Shown: piece after piece, positions 33,116 to 41,972 of the stretch
Layout: each line of letters begins with the position of its first letter
Position numbering within the stretch: the stretch's first letter is position 1
Assembly (NCBI RefSeq): GCF_041080675.1
Contig: NZ_CP163520.1
Coordinates: 4,898,001 to 4,962,000, forward strand
Source: Streptomyces sp. cg36
GTDB taxonomy: Bacteria > Actinomycetota > Actinomycetes > Streptomycetales > Streptomycetaceae
Length of the DNA: 64,000 nt
Direction: 5' to 3'
Notes under the pieces: generated by a model
Database searches by the model: none
Told to the model about the DNA's origin: nothing
Seen by the model: the letters and a program-made list of their open reading frames with translations, nothing else
Made by a program: the position numbers and the translations under genes

Positions 33116-35421
33116 GCAACGACGCAGCCACCGCGACCGCGGCGGTCGACGGCGCGGCCGGGCCGGAGCAGCCCCCGACCCACGGCCTGGGCGCCGCGCT
33201 GCGGCCCGCCGACGCGCGCGCCAAGACCGAGGGCACCTTCCCGTACGCGTCCGACCTGTGGGCCGAGGGCCTGCTCTGGGCGGCCGTGCTGCGCTCCCCG
33301 CACGCCTCGGCGCGGATCGTCGCGATCGACACCTCCGCCGCGGTGGCGATGCCGGGCGTACGGGCCGTCGTCACCCAGGCCGACGTGCCCGGCGACGCCT
33401 CCCACGGCCGCCGGATCGCGGACCGCCCGGTCTTCGCCTCCGACGTGGTCCGCCACCACGGCGAGCCGATCGCGGCGGTGGCCGCCGACCACCCGGACAC
33501 CGCCCGCCTGGCGGCGGCGGCGATCGCGGTGGAGTACGAGCTCCTGGAGCCGGTCACCGACCCGGAGAAGGCGTTCGCGGCCGAACCCCTGCACCCCGAC
33601 GGCAACCTGATCCGCCACATCCCGCTCCAGTACGGAGACCCGGAGGCGACCGGCGAGGTCGTCGTCGAGGGCCTCTACCGGATCGGCCGCCAGGACCCGG
33701 CGCCCATCGGCGCCGAGGCCGGCCTCGCGGTGCCGCGCCCCGACGGCGGCGTCGAGATCTACACCGCCTCCACCGACCCGCACACCGACCGCGACCTCGC
33801 GGCGGCCTGCTTCGGACTGGACCCCGAGCGCGTGAAGTTCGTGGTCACGGGCGTCCCCGGCGCCACCGGCGACCGCGACGACCTGGGCTTCCAGCTGCCG
33901 CTGGGGCTGCTCGCGCTGCGCACCGGCTGCCCGGTGAAGCTGACCGCGACCCGCGAGGAGTCCTTCCTCGGCCACGCCCACCGCCACCCCACCCTGCTGC
34001 GCTACCGCCACCACGCGGACGCGGAGGGCCGGCTGGTGAAGGTGGAGGCGCAGATCCTGCTGGACGCGGGCGCGTACGCGGACTCCTCGTCCGAGTCGCT
34101 GGCGGCGGCGGTGGCCTTCGCCTGCGGCCCGTACGTCGTCCCGCACGCCTTCGTCGAGGGCTGGGCCGTCCGCACCAACAACCCGCCCTCCGGCCACGTC
34201 CGCGGCGAGGGCGCGATGCAGGTGTGCGCCGCGTACGAGGGCCAGATGGACAAGCTCGCCGCCAAGCTGGGCCTGGACCCGGCCGAACTGCGCATGCGCA
34301 ACGTCCTGGCCACCGGCGACCTGCTCCCCACCGGCCAGACGGTGACCTGCCCGGCCCCGGTGGCCGAACTCCTCACCGCCGTACGGGACTTCCCGCTGCC
34401 CACCCTGCCCAAGGACGACCCCGAGGACGACTGGCTGCTGCCCGGCGGCCCCGAGGGCGCGGGCGAGCCGGGCGCGGTCCGCCGGGGCGTCGGCTACGCG
34501 CTGGGCATGGTGCACATGCTGGGCGCCGAGGGCACGGACGAGGTGTCCACGGCCACGGTCAAGGTGCACGACGGCGTCGCCACGGTCATCTGCGCGGCCG
34601 TCGACACCGGCCAGGGCTTCACCACGCTGGCCCGCCAGATCGTCCAGGAGACGCTGGGCATCGAAGAGGTCCACGTGGCCCCCGTCGACACCGACCAGCC
34701 CCCCGCGGGCCCCGCGTCGCACGGCCGCCACACCTGGGTGTCGGGCGGGGCGGTGGAACGCGCGGCCAAGATGGTCCGCACCCAGCTCCTCCAGCCGCTG
34801 GCGCACAAGTTCGGCATGTCGACCGAGCTGCTCCAGATCGCCGACGGCAAGATCACCTCGTACGACGGGGTGCTGTCGACGACGGTCAGCGAGGCGATGG
34901 ACGGCAAGGAGCTGTGGGCCACCGCCCAGTGCCGCCCGCACCCCACCGAACCCCTCGACGAGACCGGCCAGGGCGACGCCTTCGTCGGCCTGGCGTTCTG
35001 CGCGATCCGCGCGGTGGTCGACGTCGACATCGAGCTCGGCTCGGTACGGGTGGTGGAGCTCGCGGTCGCCCAGGACGTCGGCCGCGTCCTCAACCCCGCG
35101 CAGCTGGCCGCCCGCATCGAGGCGGGCGTGACCCAGGGCGTCGGCGCGGCCCTCACGGAGAACCTCCGCACGGCCCGCGGCCTGGTCCGCCACCCCGACC
35201 TCACCGGCTACTCCCTGCCGACGGCCCTGGACGCCCCCGACATCCGCATCGTCAAACTCGTCGAGGAACGGGACGTGGTGGCCCCCTTCGGCGCGAAGCC
35301 CGCGAGCGCGGTACCGGTGGTGACGAGCCCGGCGGCCATCGCCTCCGCGGTCCGCGCGGCGACGGGCCGCCCGGTCAACCGCCTCCCGATCCGACCGCAG
35401 GCGGCGGTGGTGAACGCGTAG
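33112..35421 (+). CDS. XDH-family molybdopterin-binding subunit lacking the catalytic Glu
   Basis: 769 residues, the large subunit of a xanthine-dehydrogenase-like hydroxylase. The start is a GTG at 33112 overlapping the Fe-S subunit stop. The domain order is normal: an Ald_Xan_dh_C domain (YASDLWAEGLLWAAVLRSPHA), then the Moco-binding domain. Several family motifs are altered. The QGGFGGKE-type loop is replaced by GVPGATGDRDDLGFQLP (about 247-263). VRGEGAMQ (363-370) keeps the Arg-Gly of the active-site loop. The C-terminal KGVGEPP motif reads K729-P-A-S-A-V-P, without the catalytic glutamate. The enzyme may act on an unusual substrate or be catalytically impaired. No maturation factor gene is adjacent. 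Confidence 0.88.
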   Translation: MSNDAATATAAVDGAAGPEQPPTHGLGAALRPADARAKTEGTFPYASDLWAEGLLWAAVLRSPHASARIVAIDTSAAVAMPGVRAVVTQADVPGDASHGRRIADRPVFASDVVRHHGEPIAAVAADHPDTARLAAAAIAVEYELLEPVTDPEKAFAAEPLHPDGNLIRHIPLQYGDPEATGEVVVEGLYRIGRQDPAPIGAEAGLAVPRPDGGVEIYTASTDPHTDRDLAAACFGLDPERVKFVVTGVPGATGDRDDLGFQLPLGLLALRTGCPVKLTATREESFLGHAHRHPTLLRYRHHADAEGRLVKVEAQILLDAGAYADSSSESLAAAVAFACGPYVVPHAFVEGWAVRTNNPPSGHVRGEGAMQVCAAYEGQMDKLAAKLGLDPAELRMRNVLATGDLLPTGQTVTCPAPVAELLTAVRDFPLPTLPKDDPEDDWLLPGGPEGAGEPGAVRRGVGYALGMVHMLGAEGTDEVSTATVKVHDGVATVICAAVDTGQGFTTLARQIVQETLGIEEVHVAPVDTDQPPAGPASHGRHTWVSGGAVERAAKMVRTQLLQPLAHKFGMSTELLQIADGKITSYDGVLSTTVSEAMDGKELWATAQCRPHPTEPLDETGQGDAFVGLAFCAIRAVVDVDIELGSVRVVELAVAQDVGRVLNPAQLAARIEAGVTQGVGAALTENLRTARGLVRHPDLTGYSLPTALDAPDIRIVKLVEERDVVAPFGAKPASAVPVVTSPAAIASAVRAATGRPVNRLPIRPQAAVVNA

Positions 35422-35423
35422 CC

Positions 35424-35465
35424 GGCAGCTGGAGGGGCGACGGCACACCGGCCGCCCCTCCTGCC
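35424..35465. terminator. Bidirectional hairpin between the molybdoenzyme and lipoprotein genes
   Basis: GGAGGGGCG (35431-35439) pairs with CGCCCCTCC (35453-35461), extended by GGCAG/CTGCC outside a bulge. It fills the 45-base gap between two convergent genes. Confidence 0.65.
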
Positions 35466-35466
35466 G

Positions 35467-36000
35467 TCACAACTGCTGCTGCTCGACGCCGGGCGGCAGC
35501 AGACAGGGGGTGCTGACGACGAAGAGCAGCAGGTCCCCGTCGAGGTCCTCCGCCGAGATGGAGTGCCGGTCCCGCGGGTGCTGGGCGTCCAGCAGATTGG
35601 CCGGATCCTTCCCCGGATCCGAGCGGTATCCCTGGATCTCGAACCCCTGGCTCTTGAGGGCGTCCCGAAGGGCCCGGACGGCGTCGGCGTGCTGGGGGCG
35701 GGGGAGGGTGGCGCGGACCGAGTAGCTCAGGGTGAACCTGCCGTCGTCGGCGGACTCCCCGTTCCTGCCGACGCAGTTGGTGTAGTCGGCCTGGCGGCGG
35801 GCCGTCCTCGGATCCACGGTCGCCTTCGCCGTACGGGTCATGGAGTCGGTCCAGTGCCTGGCCCACTCCTCGGCCTTCTCCCTGCTCATGCGCGGCAGCG
35901 GGGCGTTGGCTTCCTTCTTGCCGGACACACAGCCTCCCAGGAGGAGCGTCAGAGCCAGCGCCGCGGCGCCGGAGGAGAGTACGAGGGTTGATCGGGCCAC
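35467..36000 (-). CDS. Secreted lipoprotein, ESX-island triad 1
   Basis: 177 residues from a GTG at 36000. A short basic N-terminus and hydrophobic core end in the lipobox LLLGGC, then a mature part of about 150 residues (KAEEWARHWTDSMTRTAKATVDP, YTNCVGRNGESADDGRFTLSYSV, a C-terminal CLLPP). No known domain is recognised. It overlaps the end of the upstream alpha/beta hydrolase gene by about 50 bases, so the two are co-transcribed. A role as a partner or protector for the hydrolase is possible but unproven. Confidence 0.8.
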   Translation of the reverse strand: MARSTLVLSSGAAALALTLLLGGCVSGKKEANAPLPRMSREKAEEWARHWTDSMTRTAKATVDPRTARRQADYTNCVGRNGESADDGRFTLSYSVRATLPRPQHADAVRALRDALKSQGFEIQGYRSDPGKDPANLLDAQHPRDRHSISAEDLDGDLLLFVVSTPCLLPPGVEQQQL

Positions 36001-37628
36001 GGTTCGGGACCTCGTGTTTCTGGATTCAGGCCGGCGATGACGCGACCCTGGTTCGCCAGGCTCTGGCTTCCGTCGTCCCAGTAGCCGCTGTGTCCGTGCG
36101 TGTCGACGTACATCTGCCGCGCCCCGAACCACGCCACCTTGGGGTCGACGCCGAGCGAGAGGCCCGAGGCGAACTCGGAGACCTTGTCGTCCTTCGCGGC
36201 GCCCACCCACAGGTGGCCGGGATCCGTGTGCAACTGGTCCGCACGGCTGACGGTGAGCCCCGGGCTGCCCATCACCACCACGTCGTCCGCGCCGAGCCCG
36301 CTGCCCCCGGCGTCGGCGGCGCCGACGGTGGTGGAGCCGTAACTGTGGCCGAGGACGGTGAGATGCGTGGCCTGGTCGCCCTGGTGCGCGGCGCGCAGGC
36401 CACGGGTGAAGTCCCGCAGCTTCGCGCCGCCCGACTGGGCCCGTTCGTCGGTGGAGATGCCCAGGACGCTGAGGTCGGCGCTGCCCGGGTCGGTGTCCAG
36501 CTCCGGTGCGTCGTAGTCGAGCCAGACCACCGCGGCGACGTCCGAGGCGCCGTTCGGGGTCCGCTTCCCGGCGGCGTTCTGCAACTTGTTCATCCGGTCG
36601 ATGTCACCGCCCATGCTGTCGAGCTGGTGACTCGTCCCGGGCACGAACACCGCAGTGTCCTTCGCGGTGTCGGGGTTGCCGACGGAGACGACGGCCGTGC
36701 CGTCCTTGGTGAGCCCGTACTTGAGCAGATAGAGCCGCTTCTGCGGAGGTACGACATCCGCCGCGTCCAGCTTCTCCTTGAGCGCACTCAGCGACTGATA
36801 CAGGTACCGGTCGTGGTGGCCGAGACTGCCCTCCCGCAAGGCGTAGTCGTTCAGCTGGATGTCCAGTGTCGTGCGGTTCGCGGAGTCGCGGACGGTGGTG
36901 GGAAGCCCGTCCAGCGTGCCGAGGCGCTCGGGAAACGCCGCGAGGAACATGTCCCGCTTCCCGTCGTCGAGCCCGGCCCACCAGGCAGCCGTCCGCTTCG
37001 GGTCCTTCCCGTCGGGCAGGTTCTTCCTGTCGACGCCCAGGAACTCCCCGACCCGTACGGCGTCTTCGCGCGCGTGGTCGCCCCCGTACCGCTTGTCCAG
37101 GTCGAACGGGTCGATCTGATGGAGGAGTTCGGCCGCGTTGGTGCAGACGGTCGACGCCTCCTTCACCGCCGCTTCGATACGGGCCCGATAGCCACCCAGA
37201 CCGACGTTGGCCCGCTGCTGTACGCCCTGGTGGTCCGGGTCGTTGTGGTACTTCGGGTCGACGGCCTCGACCGGCTCCACCCATCCGTCGGCCCGGACGG
37301 TGTGCCCGGCCTTCTCGGCGTCCGCCACGGCGTTGCGCAACTTGCGCTGGGACTCCTGCATACGGGTGTTGAGCCCGTCCAGCACGGCGTGGATGAGGTG
37401 GGCGTTGATCCGGCCCGTACCGAGTTTGCTCTCGGTGGCCTCCAGCGCGGCGAACCCGTAGTCCGCCCCGACGCCCGCCCACCTGTCCCGGTGCAGCGGC
37501 CCCGACACGTACTTGCCGCTGTCCGCCTGTGTGTCGCCCAGCTTGTCGGCCAGCAGCCGCCAGGAACGGGCGGCGGCCTCCAACTCGGCGAAGTCCTGGC
37601 GGAGCAACTGCGCGAAGAGTTCCGGCAT
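35949..37628 (-). CDS. DUF1023 alpha/beta hydrolase with helical ESX-like N-terminus
   Basis: 559 residues. Residues 1-270 are largely helical and polar (QLLRQDFAELEAAARSWRLLADKLGD..., NAVADAEKAGHTVRADG), resembling ESX/WXG substrate helices. The C-terminal half is an alpha/beta hydrolase of the DUF1023 type: LTVLGHSYGSTTVG carries the nucleophile Ser429, followed by DDVVVMGSPG and a late His in HGHSGYW. The start at 37628 is chosen for the GAGGA site five bases upstream. Preceded by a 99-residue helical gene and followed by a lipoprotein. Related proteins occur beside type VII secretion genes across actinobacteria; the substrate is unknown. Confidence 0.88.
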   Translation of the reverse strand: MPELFAQLLRQDFAELEAAARSWRLLADKLGDTQADSGKYVSGPLHRDRWAGVGADYGFAALEATESKLGTGRINAHLIHAVLDGLNTRMQESQRKLRNAVADAEKAGHTVRADGWVEPVEAVDPKYHNDPDHQGVQQRANVGLGGYRARIEAAVKEASTVCTNAAELLHQIDPFDLDKRYGGDHAREDAVRVGEFLGVDRKNLPDGKDPKRTAAWWAGLDDGKRDMFLAAFPERLGTLDGLPTTVRDSANRTTLDIQLNDYALREGSLGHHDRYLYQSLSALKEKLDAADVVPPQKRLYLLKYGLTKDGTAVVSVGNPDTAKDTAVFVPGTSHQLDSMGGDIDRMNKLQNAAGKRTPNGASDVAAVVWLDYDAPELDTDPGSADLSVLGISTDERAQSGGAKLRDFTRGLRAAHQGDQATHLTVLGHSYGSTTVGAADAGGSGLGADDVVVMGSPGLTVSRADQLHTDPGHLWVGAAKDDKVSEFASGLSLGVDPKVAWFGARQMYVDTHGHSGYWDDGSQSLANQGRVIAGLNPETRGPEPWPDQPSYSPPAPRRWL

Positions 37629-37635
37629 CCCGTCC

Positions 37636-37935
37636 TCACCAGCCCTTGAAGCAGTCGCCGACGTGTAAGTCGTTGACGCTGTGCCGGTCGGCGAGCAGCC
37701 GCAGGCCCTCGGCGTGCTGACCGAGTCTGTCCCGCAGCGTCCCGAGGGCGTCGCCCCAGCCGGTCCCGGTGGCGTCGAGCCGGGCCCGGACCGGCCAGGC
37801 GCCGAGAGAGGCGGCGGCTGCGGCCGTGTCGTCGATCGCCTTCTGCAACACCGGCCCCAGGTCGGTGACCAGCGTGTCGGCGGCTCCGGCGGAGGCTCTG
37901 AGCTCACTCGCGGGAATGTTGAGGTCGTCGGCCAT
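37636..37935 (-). CDS. Small helical WXG100-like protein, triad 1
   Basis: 99 residues, mostly amphipathic helix with a Trp-Gly turn in the middle (GTGWGDALGTLRDRL), the layout of ESAT-6/WXG100 family members. A good ribosome binding site (AGAGAGGAACC) precedes the start at 37935. It ends 7 bases before the hydrolase start, so the pair is probably co-expressed and may form a heterodimer with the hydrolase's N-terminal helices for export. Confidence 0.78.
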   Translation of the reverse strand: MADDLNIPASELRASAGAADTLVTDLGPVLQKAIDDTAAAAASLGAWPVRARLDATGTGWGDALGTLRDRLGQHAEGLRLLADRHSVNDLHVGDCFKGW

Positions 37936-38192
37936 GGGTTCCTCTCTCTGCGCCGGCCACTGACGGGCCACTGACAGGTCACGGCGATGATCCGGGGCCG
38001 TCGCCGCAGCCAGGCTTTTGCTACCAGCGGACGACGGGGAAGCCAAACAATTGCCCGCGTGTCCCCGGCCAAGGCAACGACTTGGCCGGGCGCCGACCGG
38101 CCGAAGTCCGAAAGCAGTTGGAGGAGTTCAGTCTGTCAGTGGTGCTGACTACAGTTGTATTCGGAGCGTCACGGGGAGACGGGGAGGCGGCT

Positions 38193-38732
38193 GTGGCTCA
38201 GGACAACGGGGGCGTGGGGTCCGGGGCGGACGCGTTGGTGCCGGTGCTGGGCTTGATGCCGGTGGTCGGGGCGGCGGCGGGAGCCGGTGTGGTCGCGGCG
38301 GCCGACCTGGCGCGCGAGGCCGAATCGATGCTGACGTTCAAGAAGCGGGTCGACGGTCTGCTCACCAAGCTCAACGGCTCCGAGGCGGCACCGGTGAAGA
38401 TCGGCGCGGACCGCCTGGCCAAGTCCGAACTGGGGCCGCCCGACTTCAAGGAGGGCGCCTACCTTTACGGCGTGTACGAGTTGGTCCACGACCGGATCGG
38501 CCAGCTCTCCAGGGCCCTGGGGATGCAGATCGAGGGCCTGTGCATCGCGGTCCTGGCCGCCGAGAACGGCTATGACGCGGTGGACGAGGACGTCCGCGAC
38601 CGGATGCGGGCGATCAGCGGGGAACTCCAGAAGCAGTACGACGCGTACGGGCCGGACGGGTCGGGCACGCCCGGCGCGACGTCGCCGGTCCCGTCCCGGC
38701 CGGACACGGGTGAGACGGGCGGTTCGGTATGA
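38193..38732 (+). CDS. Helical hypothetical protein of the ESX-like island
   Basis: 179 residues from a GTG at 38193 preceded by GGGGAGG. Near the N-terminus there is an Ala/Gly/Val-rich hydrophobic segment (LVPVLGLMPVVGAAAGAGVVAAADLA), then long helices (AESMLTFKKRVDGLLTKLNG, YELVHDRIGQLSRALGMQIEGL) and a Pro/Ser/Thr-rich tail. This pattern is common in small ESX-associated proteins. It is divergent from the hydrolase triad and is the first gene of the central block. Confidence 0.72.
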   Translation: MAQDNGGVGSGADALVPVLGLMPVVGAAAGAGVVAAADLAREAESMLTFKKRVDGLLTKLNGSEAAPVKIGADRLAKSELGPPDFKEGAYLYGVYELVHDRIGQLSRALGMQIEGLCIAVLAAENGYDAVDEDVRDRMRAISGELQKQYDAYGPDGSGTPGATSPVPSRPDTGETGGSV

Positions 38733-38911
38733 GGCGGGGTGGTGCGGGGGTGGGTGCGGTGGTGCCGTGTCGGGGCGCGCCGCATCCGGCTGCGCCATAC
38801 CGGGTTGCGCTGGATCCGGCTGCGCTGCATCCGGTTGTGCCATGTCCGGCCTTGCCGGATCCGATGGGGGACGACGGGAGTCGGGGAAGGGTGGTGCGTC
38901 GGCATGGCTGA
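38729..38911 (+). CDS. Possible 60-codon ORF bridging two island genes
   Basis: It begins with an ATGA overlap at the end of the 179-residue gene and ends 8 bases inside the next gene. The product is Pro/Ala/Val-rich with internal repetition (HPAAPYRVALDPAALHPVVPCPALPDP) and no known domain. The repetition at DNA level could also explain the open frame by chance. Low confidence as a gene. Confidence 0.2.
   Translation: MRRGGAGVGAVVPCRGAPHPAAPYRVALDPAALHPVVPCPALPDPMGDDGSRGRVVRRHG
38778..38865. repeat. Degenerate ATCCGG(C/T)TGCGC repeat
   Basis: Five or six diverged units of about 16-18 bases (atccggctgcgcc, accgggttgcgctgg, atccggctgcgctgc, atccggttgtgcc, gtccggccttgccgg). They lie between the two central island genes and are less GC-extreme than the surroundings. 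Confidence 0.6.
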
Positions 38912-40484
38912 GAAGAAGGAGCAGGCCGGGGGCGGTTCTGGAGTGCCCGGGGCGCCAGGGCCGGTGCCGGTGGCGGAACGTACGGACTTCGACACCAAGT
39001 CCCACCAGGAACTGTGGGCCATGGTCCAGGGCATGCAGGGCACCTCCGCGAAGGCCCTCGCCGACAAGCTGGCCGACGCGGCCAAGGCGATCACCGAGAT
39101 CGGCGACGACCTCAAGACCCATATGAGCCGTGTCGTCTGGCAGGGCGAGGGCGCGAAGGCGTTCACGGACTGGGGCCACGGGGCGGCGATGGCGACGCTC
39201 GGCCTCGGGCAGTACAGCCGCGGGGCGTCGACCTGGCTGGATCTGGTCGCCCAGGCCATCGCCAACGTCAAGACGACGGTCCCGGCCTACGATCCGTCCC
39301 TCGGGCAACAGGCCGCCGAGACCCACAAGCTGTACCTCTCGGCCCACCACGACCCCGACGGCCAGCAGGAGGCCCGTGACGCCTCGGCCAAGCTGGCCGG
39401 CCTCAACGAGAAGATGGAGGGGCAACGGCAGGAGGCGGTAAGGGAGTTGCGGAAGCTGGGGGACGCGTACGTGCAGTCGGGCGAACAGATCGCCCTGCTC
39501 CAGCCACCCCGGTTCCCGCCGCCGCCGGGGGCGTTCGTGCCGCCGGAGGATTCCCGCCACGGGTCGGTGTACGTGGATGGCGGCCGGACTTCGTCGGGTC
39601 GGCGTACCAGGACGTCTGCCGCGCCGACGGGCGGACACGCCTTGACATCCGCGGTCGTCGAGAAAGGCACCGAGGGGAGTGTGACGGCATCGCATACCCC
39701 TGGGGCCAGCGTTGGGGCGCCGCCGGCGCACGTGCCCGATCGGCCGGTCGGGACAGAGATCGACGGTGTGCACACCCTGCCGCCGGCCGCTCAGACGGCG
39801 CCGACCGGCCCGGCCGTTCCGTCGTCTCCGCCGACTGGCAGGGTGGAGGGCGGATCGCCGCCGATTGTGGTCGTGCCGCCTGCCTTTGGCGGTGCGGGCA
39901 AGCCCCGTCTGCAGTCCCCTGATGTCATCGGCGGACGGCCGTCGGGAAACGGCGGCCTTCGGGGCCCGTCGCTGCCCGGCCCGAGCACCGTGGGCGGTCT
40001 GCCCCCGAGCAAGCTGCCGCCGCAGGAGAAGGGCATTGTCGGCGGTCGCCCCGTACCGCCCACCGCGGGGCGTCCCGCCGGTGGCATCCCTCGGGGGACC
40101 GTGGTCGGCAACGAGGGGCCCCAGGCACGTCCGCCGATGGCTCACGGCCCGGCCGGAGGCATGGGCGGCGTCGGGGGCCGTGGCGCCGTCGTGGGCGGAC
40201 GGCGCCTCGCGGGGGAGCCCGGTGGTGTCGTCGGTGGTCGTCCGACGGCGGGTGGCGCGCGCAGCGGGCGCCCGTTCACCGAGGGCGGCTCCGGCCTCGT
40301 ACGGAACGGGGAAGGCGGCACTCAGGCCGCACGGGCCGGGCGCGGTGGCATGGTTCCGCCCGCGCCGCGCGGAGCCGCCGGACGGCGGGACGAGCGCGAG
40401 GGCGAGCGTCCTGACTACCTCGTCGAGGACGAGGAGACCTGGCAGCGGAGCGACCGCCGTATTGTTCCGCCCGTAATCGACTGA
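38904..40484 (+). CDS. WXG/PPE-like type VII secretion-associated protein
   Basis: 526 residues from the ATG at 38904. Residues about 30-195 are helical with a W-x-G turn (VVWQGEGAKAF), as in PPE/EspB-type proteins. The rest is a long Gly/Pro/Arg-rich region with repeated VVGGRP, IGGRP and GGLPP units, ending in an acidic stretch (DYLVEDEETWQRSDRRIVPP). Related Streptomyces proteins are found next to mycosins, as here: the protease gene starts 26 bases downstream. It could be a secreted substrate or a structural component. The Gly-rich half has lower GC3 than neighbouring genes. Confidence 0.82.
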   Translation: MAEKKEQAGGGSGVPGAPGPVPVAERTDFDTKSHQELWAMVQGMQGTSAKALADKLADAAKAITEIGDDLKTHMSRVVWQGEGAKAFTDWGHGAAMATLGLGQYSRGASTWLDLVAQAIANVKTTVPAYDPSLGQQAAETHKLYLSAHHDPDGQQEARDASAKLAGLNEKMEGQRQEAVRELRKLGDAYVQSGEQIALLQPPRFPPPPGAFVPPEDSRHGSVYVDGGRTSSGRRTRTSAAPTGGHALTSAVVEKGTEGSVTASHTPGASVGAPPAHVPDRPVGTEIDGVHTLPPAAQTAPTGPAVPSSPPTGRVEGGSPPIVVVPPAFGGAGKPRLQSPDVIGGRPSGNGGLRGPSLPGPSTVGGLPPSKLPPQEKGIVGGRPVPPTAGRPAGGIPRGTVVGNEGPQARPPMAHGPAGGMGGVGGRGAVVGGRRLAGEPGGVVGGRPTAGGARSGRPFTEGGSGLVRNGEGGTQAARAGRGGMVPPAPRGAAGRRDEREGERPDYLVEDEETWQRSDRRIVPPVID

Positions 40485-40509
40485 GCCCCCTCACGGCGAG
40501 AGGAAGCCA

Positions 40510-41733
40510 ATGTCCAGCAGCAGCCGTCGAGCCATGAGGCACGGCCGAGCCGTGTCTCTCGCCCTGGGGGTGCTGCTGGCGGGCGTCGCCGCCACGCCCG
40601 CGCACGCGGAGACGGTGCGCCAGCGCCAATGGCATCTGGATGCCATGCAGGCCGAGGAGATGTGGGAGACGAGCACCGGAGAGGGCGTCACCGTCGCTGT
40701 CGTCGATACGGGCGTCGACGACAGTCTCGCTGACCTCCGGGGCCAGGTTTTGCCCGGGCTGGACCTCTCCAAGCAGCAGCGGGGCGACGAACACACCGAC
40801 TACGAGGGCCATGGAACAGCGATGGCCTCGTTGATCGCCGGTACCGGCAAGAAGTCCGCCGCGGAGGGGGCCTTCGGGCTGGCGCCCGGCGTGAAGATCC
40901 TCCCGATCAGGGTGCCGAAGTCGAACGAGGGGGCGAAGCTGCGCGACGTCCCCATGTTCGTCCAGAAGCTGAGCGAAGGTATCCGGTACGCGGCCGATCA
41001 CGGCGCCAAGGTGATCAACGTTTCGATGGGCGTGGAGGAAGGGTCGAAGGAACTCGACGACTCGGTGAAATACGCCCTGGCAAAGGGGTCCCTCGTCTTC
41101 GCCGCCGCGGGCAACAGCGGAGACAAGGGCAACCGGGTCGAATACCCCGCTGCCACTCCTGGCGTAGTGGGCGTGGCCGCGGTGGACAAGAAGATCGAAG
41201 CCACCAAGGAGTCCGAGCACGGCCCGCAGGTCGATCTCGCAGCCCCCGGTGACGAGATGACCGAGGCGTGCGGCGGCGGCACCCAGATCTGCACCAGCCA
41301 CGGCACCAGCGACGCCACCGCCCTGGCCTCCGCCTCCGCCGCCCTCCTCTGGTCCAAACACCCCCAGTGGACCAACAACCAGATCCTCCGCGTCCTGCTC
41401 AACACCGCGGGCGGCCCGCGCAACGGGGACAGGCGCAGTGACTACATCGGGTACGGGGTCGTCCGCCCCCGTGTCGCCCTGAAGACCCCCGGCGACCCCG
41501 GCCCTCCCAACGAGTACCCCCTGCCGGACCTCGCGGGCGCCACCGGCTCGCCCTCGCCGTCGGCGCCGGGCACCCCGGCCCCCTCCACTCGGCCGACGTC
41601 CCAGCCGGCGGCGGCCAAGAGCGACGGTGACGGCGGTGGCAAGACCGGTCTCTGGGTCGGGCTCGGTGCCGCCGTGGCCGTCGGCGGCGCGGCGGCCTTC
41701 GCCGTCGTACGTTCACGCCGCCGCACGGGCTGA
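40510..41733 (+). CDS. Mycosin-type S8 serine protease of type VII secretion
   Basis: 407 residues. A signal peptide (residues 1-33, ending ATPAHA) is followed by a subtilisin domain with Asp in VAVVDTGVDDS, His in YEGHGTAMASLIAG and Ser in SHGTSDATALASASAALLW. A Pro/Ser/Thr linker leads to one C-terminal membrane helix (LWVGLGAAVAVGGAAAFAVV) and a basic tail. This is the MycP layout: a membrane-anchored protease facing outward, required for or regulating ESX export. The GTSDAT active-site sequence differs from the usual GTSFA/GTSMA, which I believe is normal for Streptomyces members. Confidence 0.93.
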   Translation: MSSSSRRAMRHGRAVSLALGVLLAGVAATPAHAETVRQRQWHLDAMQAEEMWETSTGEGVTVAVVDTGVDDSLADLRGQVLPGLDLSKQQRGDEHTDYEGHGTAMASLIAGTGKKSAAEGAFGLAPGVKILPIRVPKSNEGAKLRDVPMFVQKLSEGIRYAADHGAKVINVSMGVEEGSKELDDSVKYALAKGSLVFAAAGNSGDKGNRVEYPAATPGVVGVAAVDKKIEATKESEHGPQVDLAAPGDEMTEACGGGTQICTSHGTSDATALASASAALLWSKHPQWTNNQILRVLLNTAGGPRNGDRRSDYIGYGVVRPRVALKTPGDPGPPNEYPLPDLAGATGSPSPSAPGTPAPSTRPTSQPAAAKSDGDGGGKTGLWVGLGAAVAVGGAAAFAVVRSRRRTG

Positions 41734-41972
41734 CCCGCCACCCGAACTGGCCCGTCCCCCGACCGGACCGGCTCCGCGAACCGACCCGCCCCGCCCCGCC
41801 AGGGCAGCGTCCACACCGGTCAACCCATCCCTCCCATCTCAGCCATTCAGGGGGGACGAAACGGCCACGTGCCCCCATAGCCGGATGCTGTGCTGGCGTG
41901 AAGTGCGGTGCGTCCGTACGGTATGGAAACGGTAAACCGGCGGAGTGGAAGCGGTAGGGGACGGGGGTCCGC
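41734..41972 (+). other. 239-base gap between the mycosin and triad 2
   Basis: No gene. It begins with a C-rich stretch rich in CCGAACTGGCCCG-like segments and shifts to lower GC toward 41880-41940 (ggtatggaaacggtaaacc), a likely promoter area for triad 2. Exact boxes are not clear. Confidence 0.4.
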
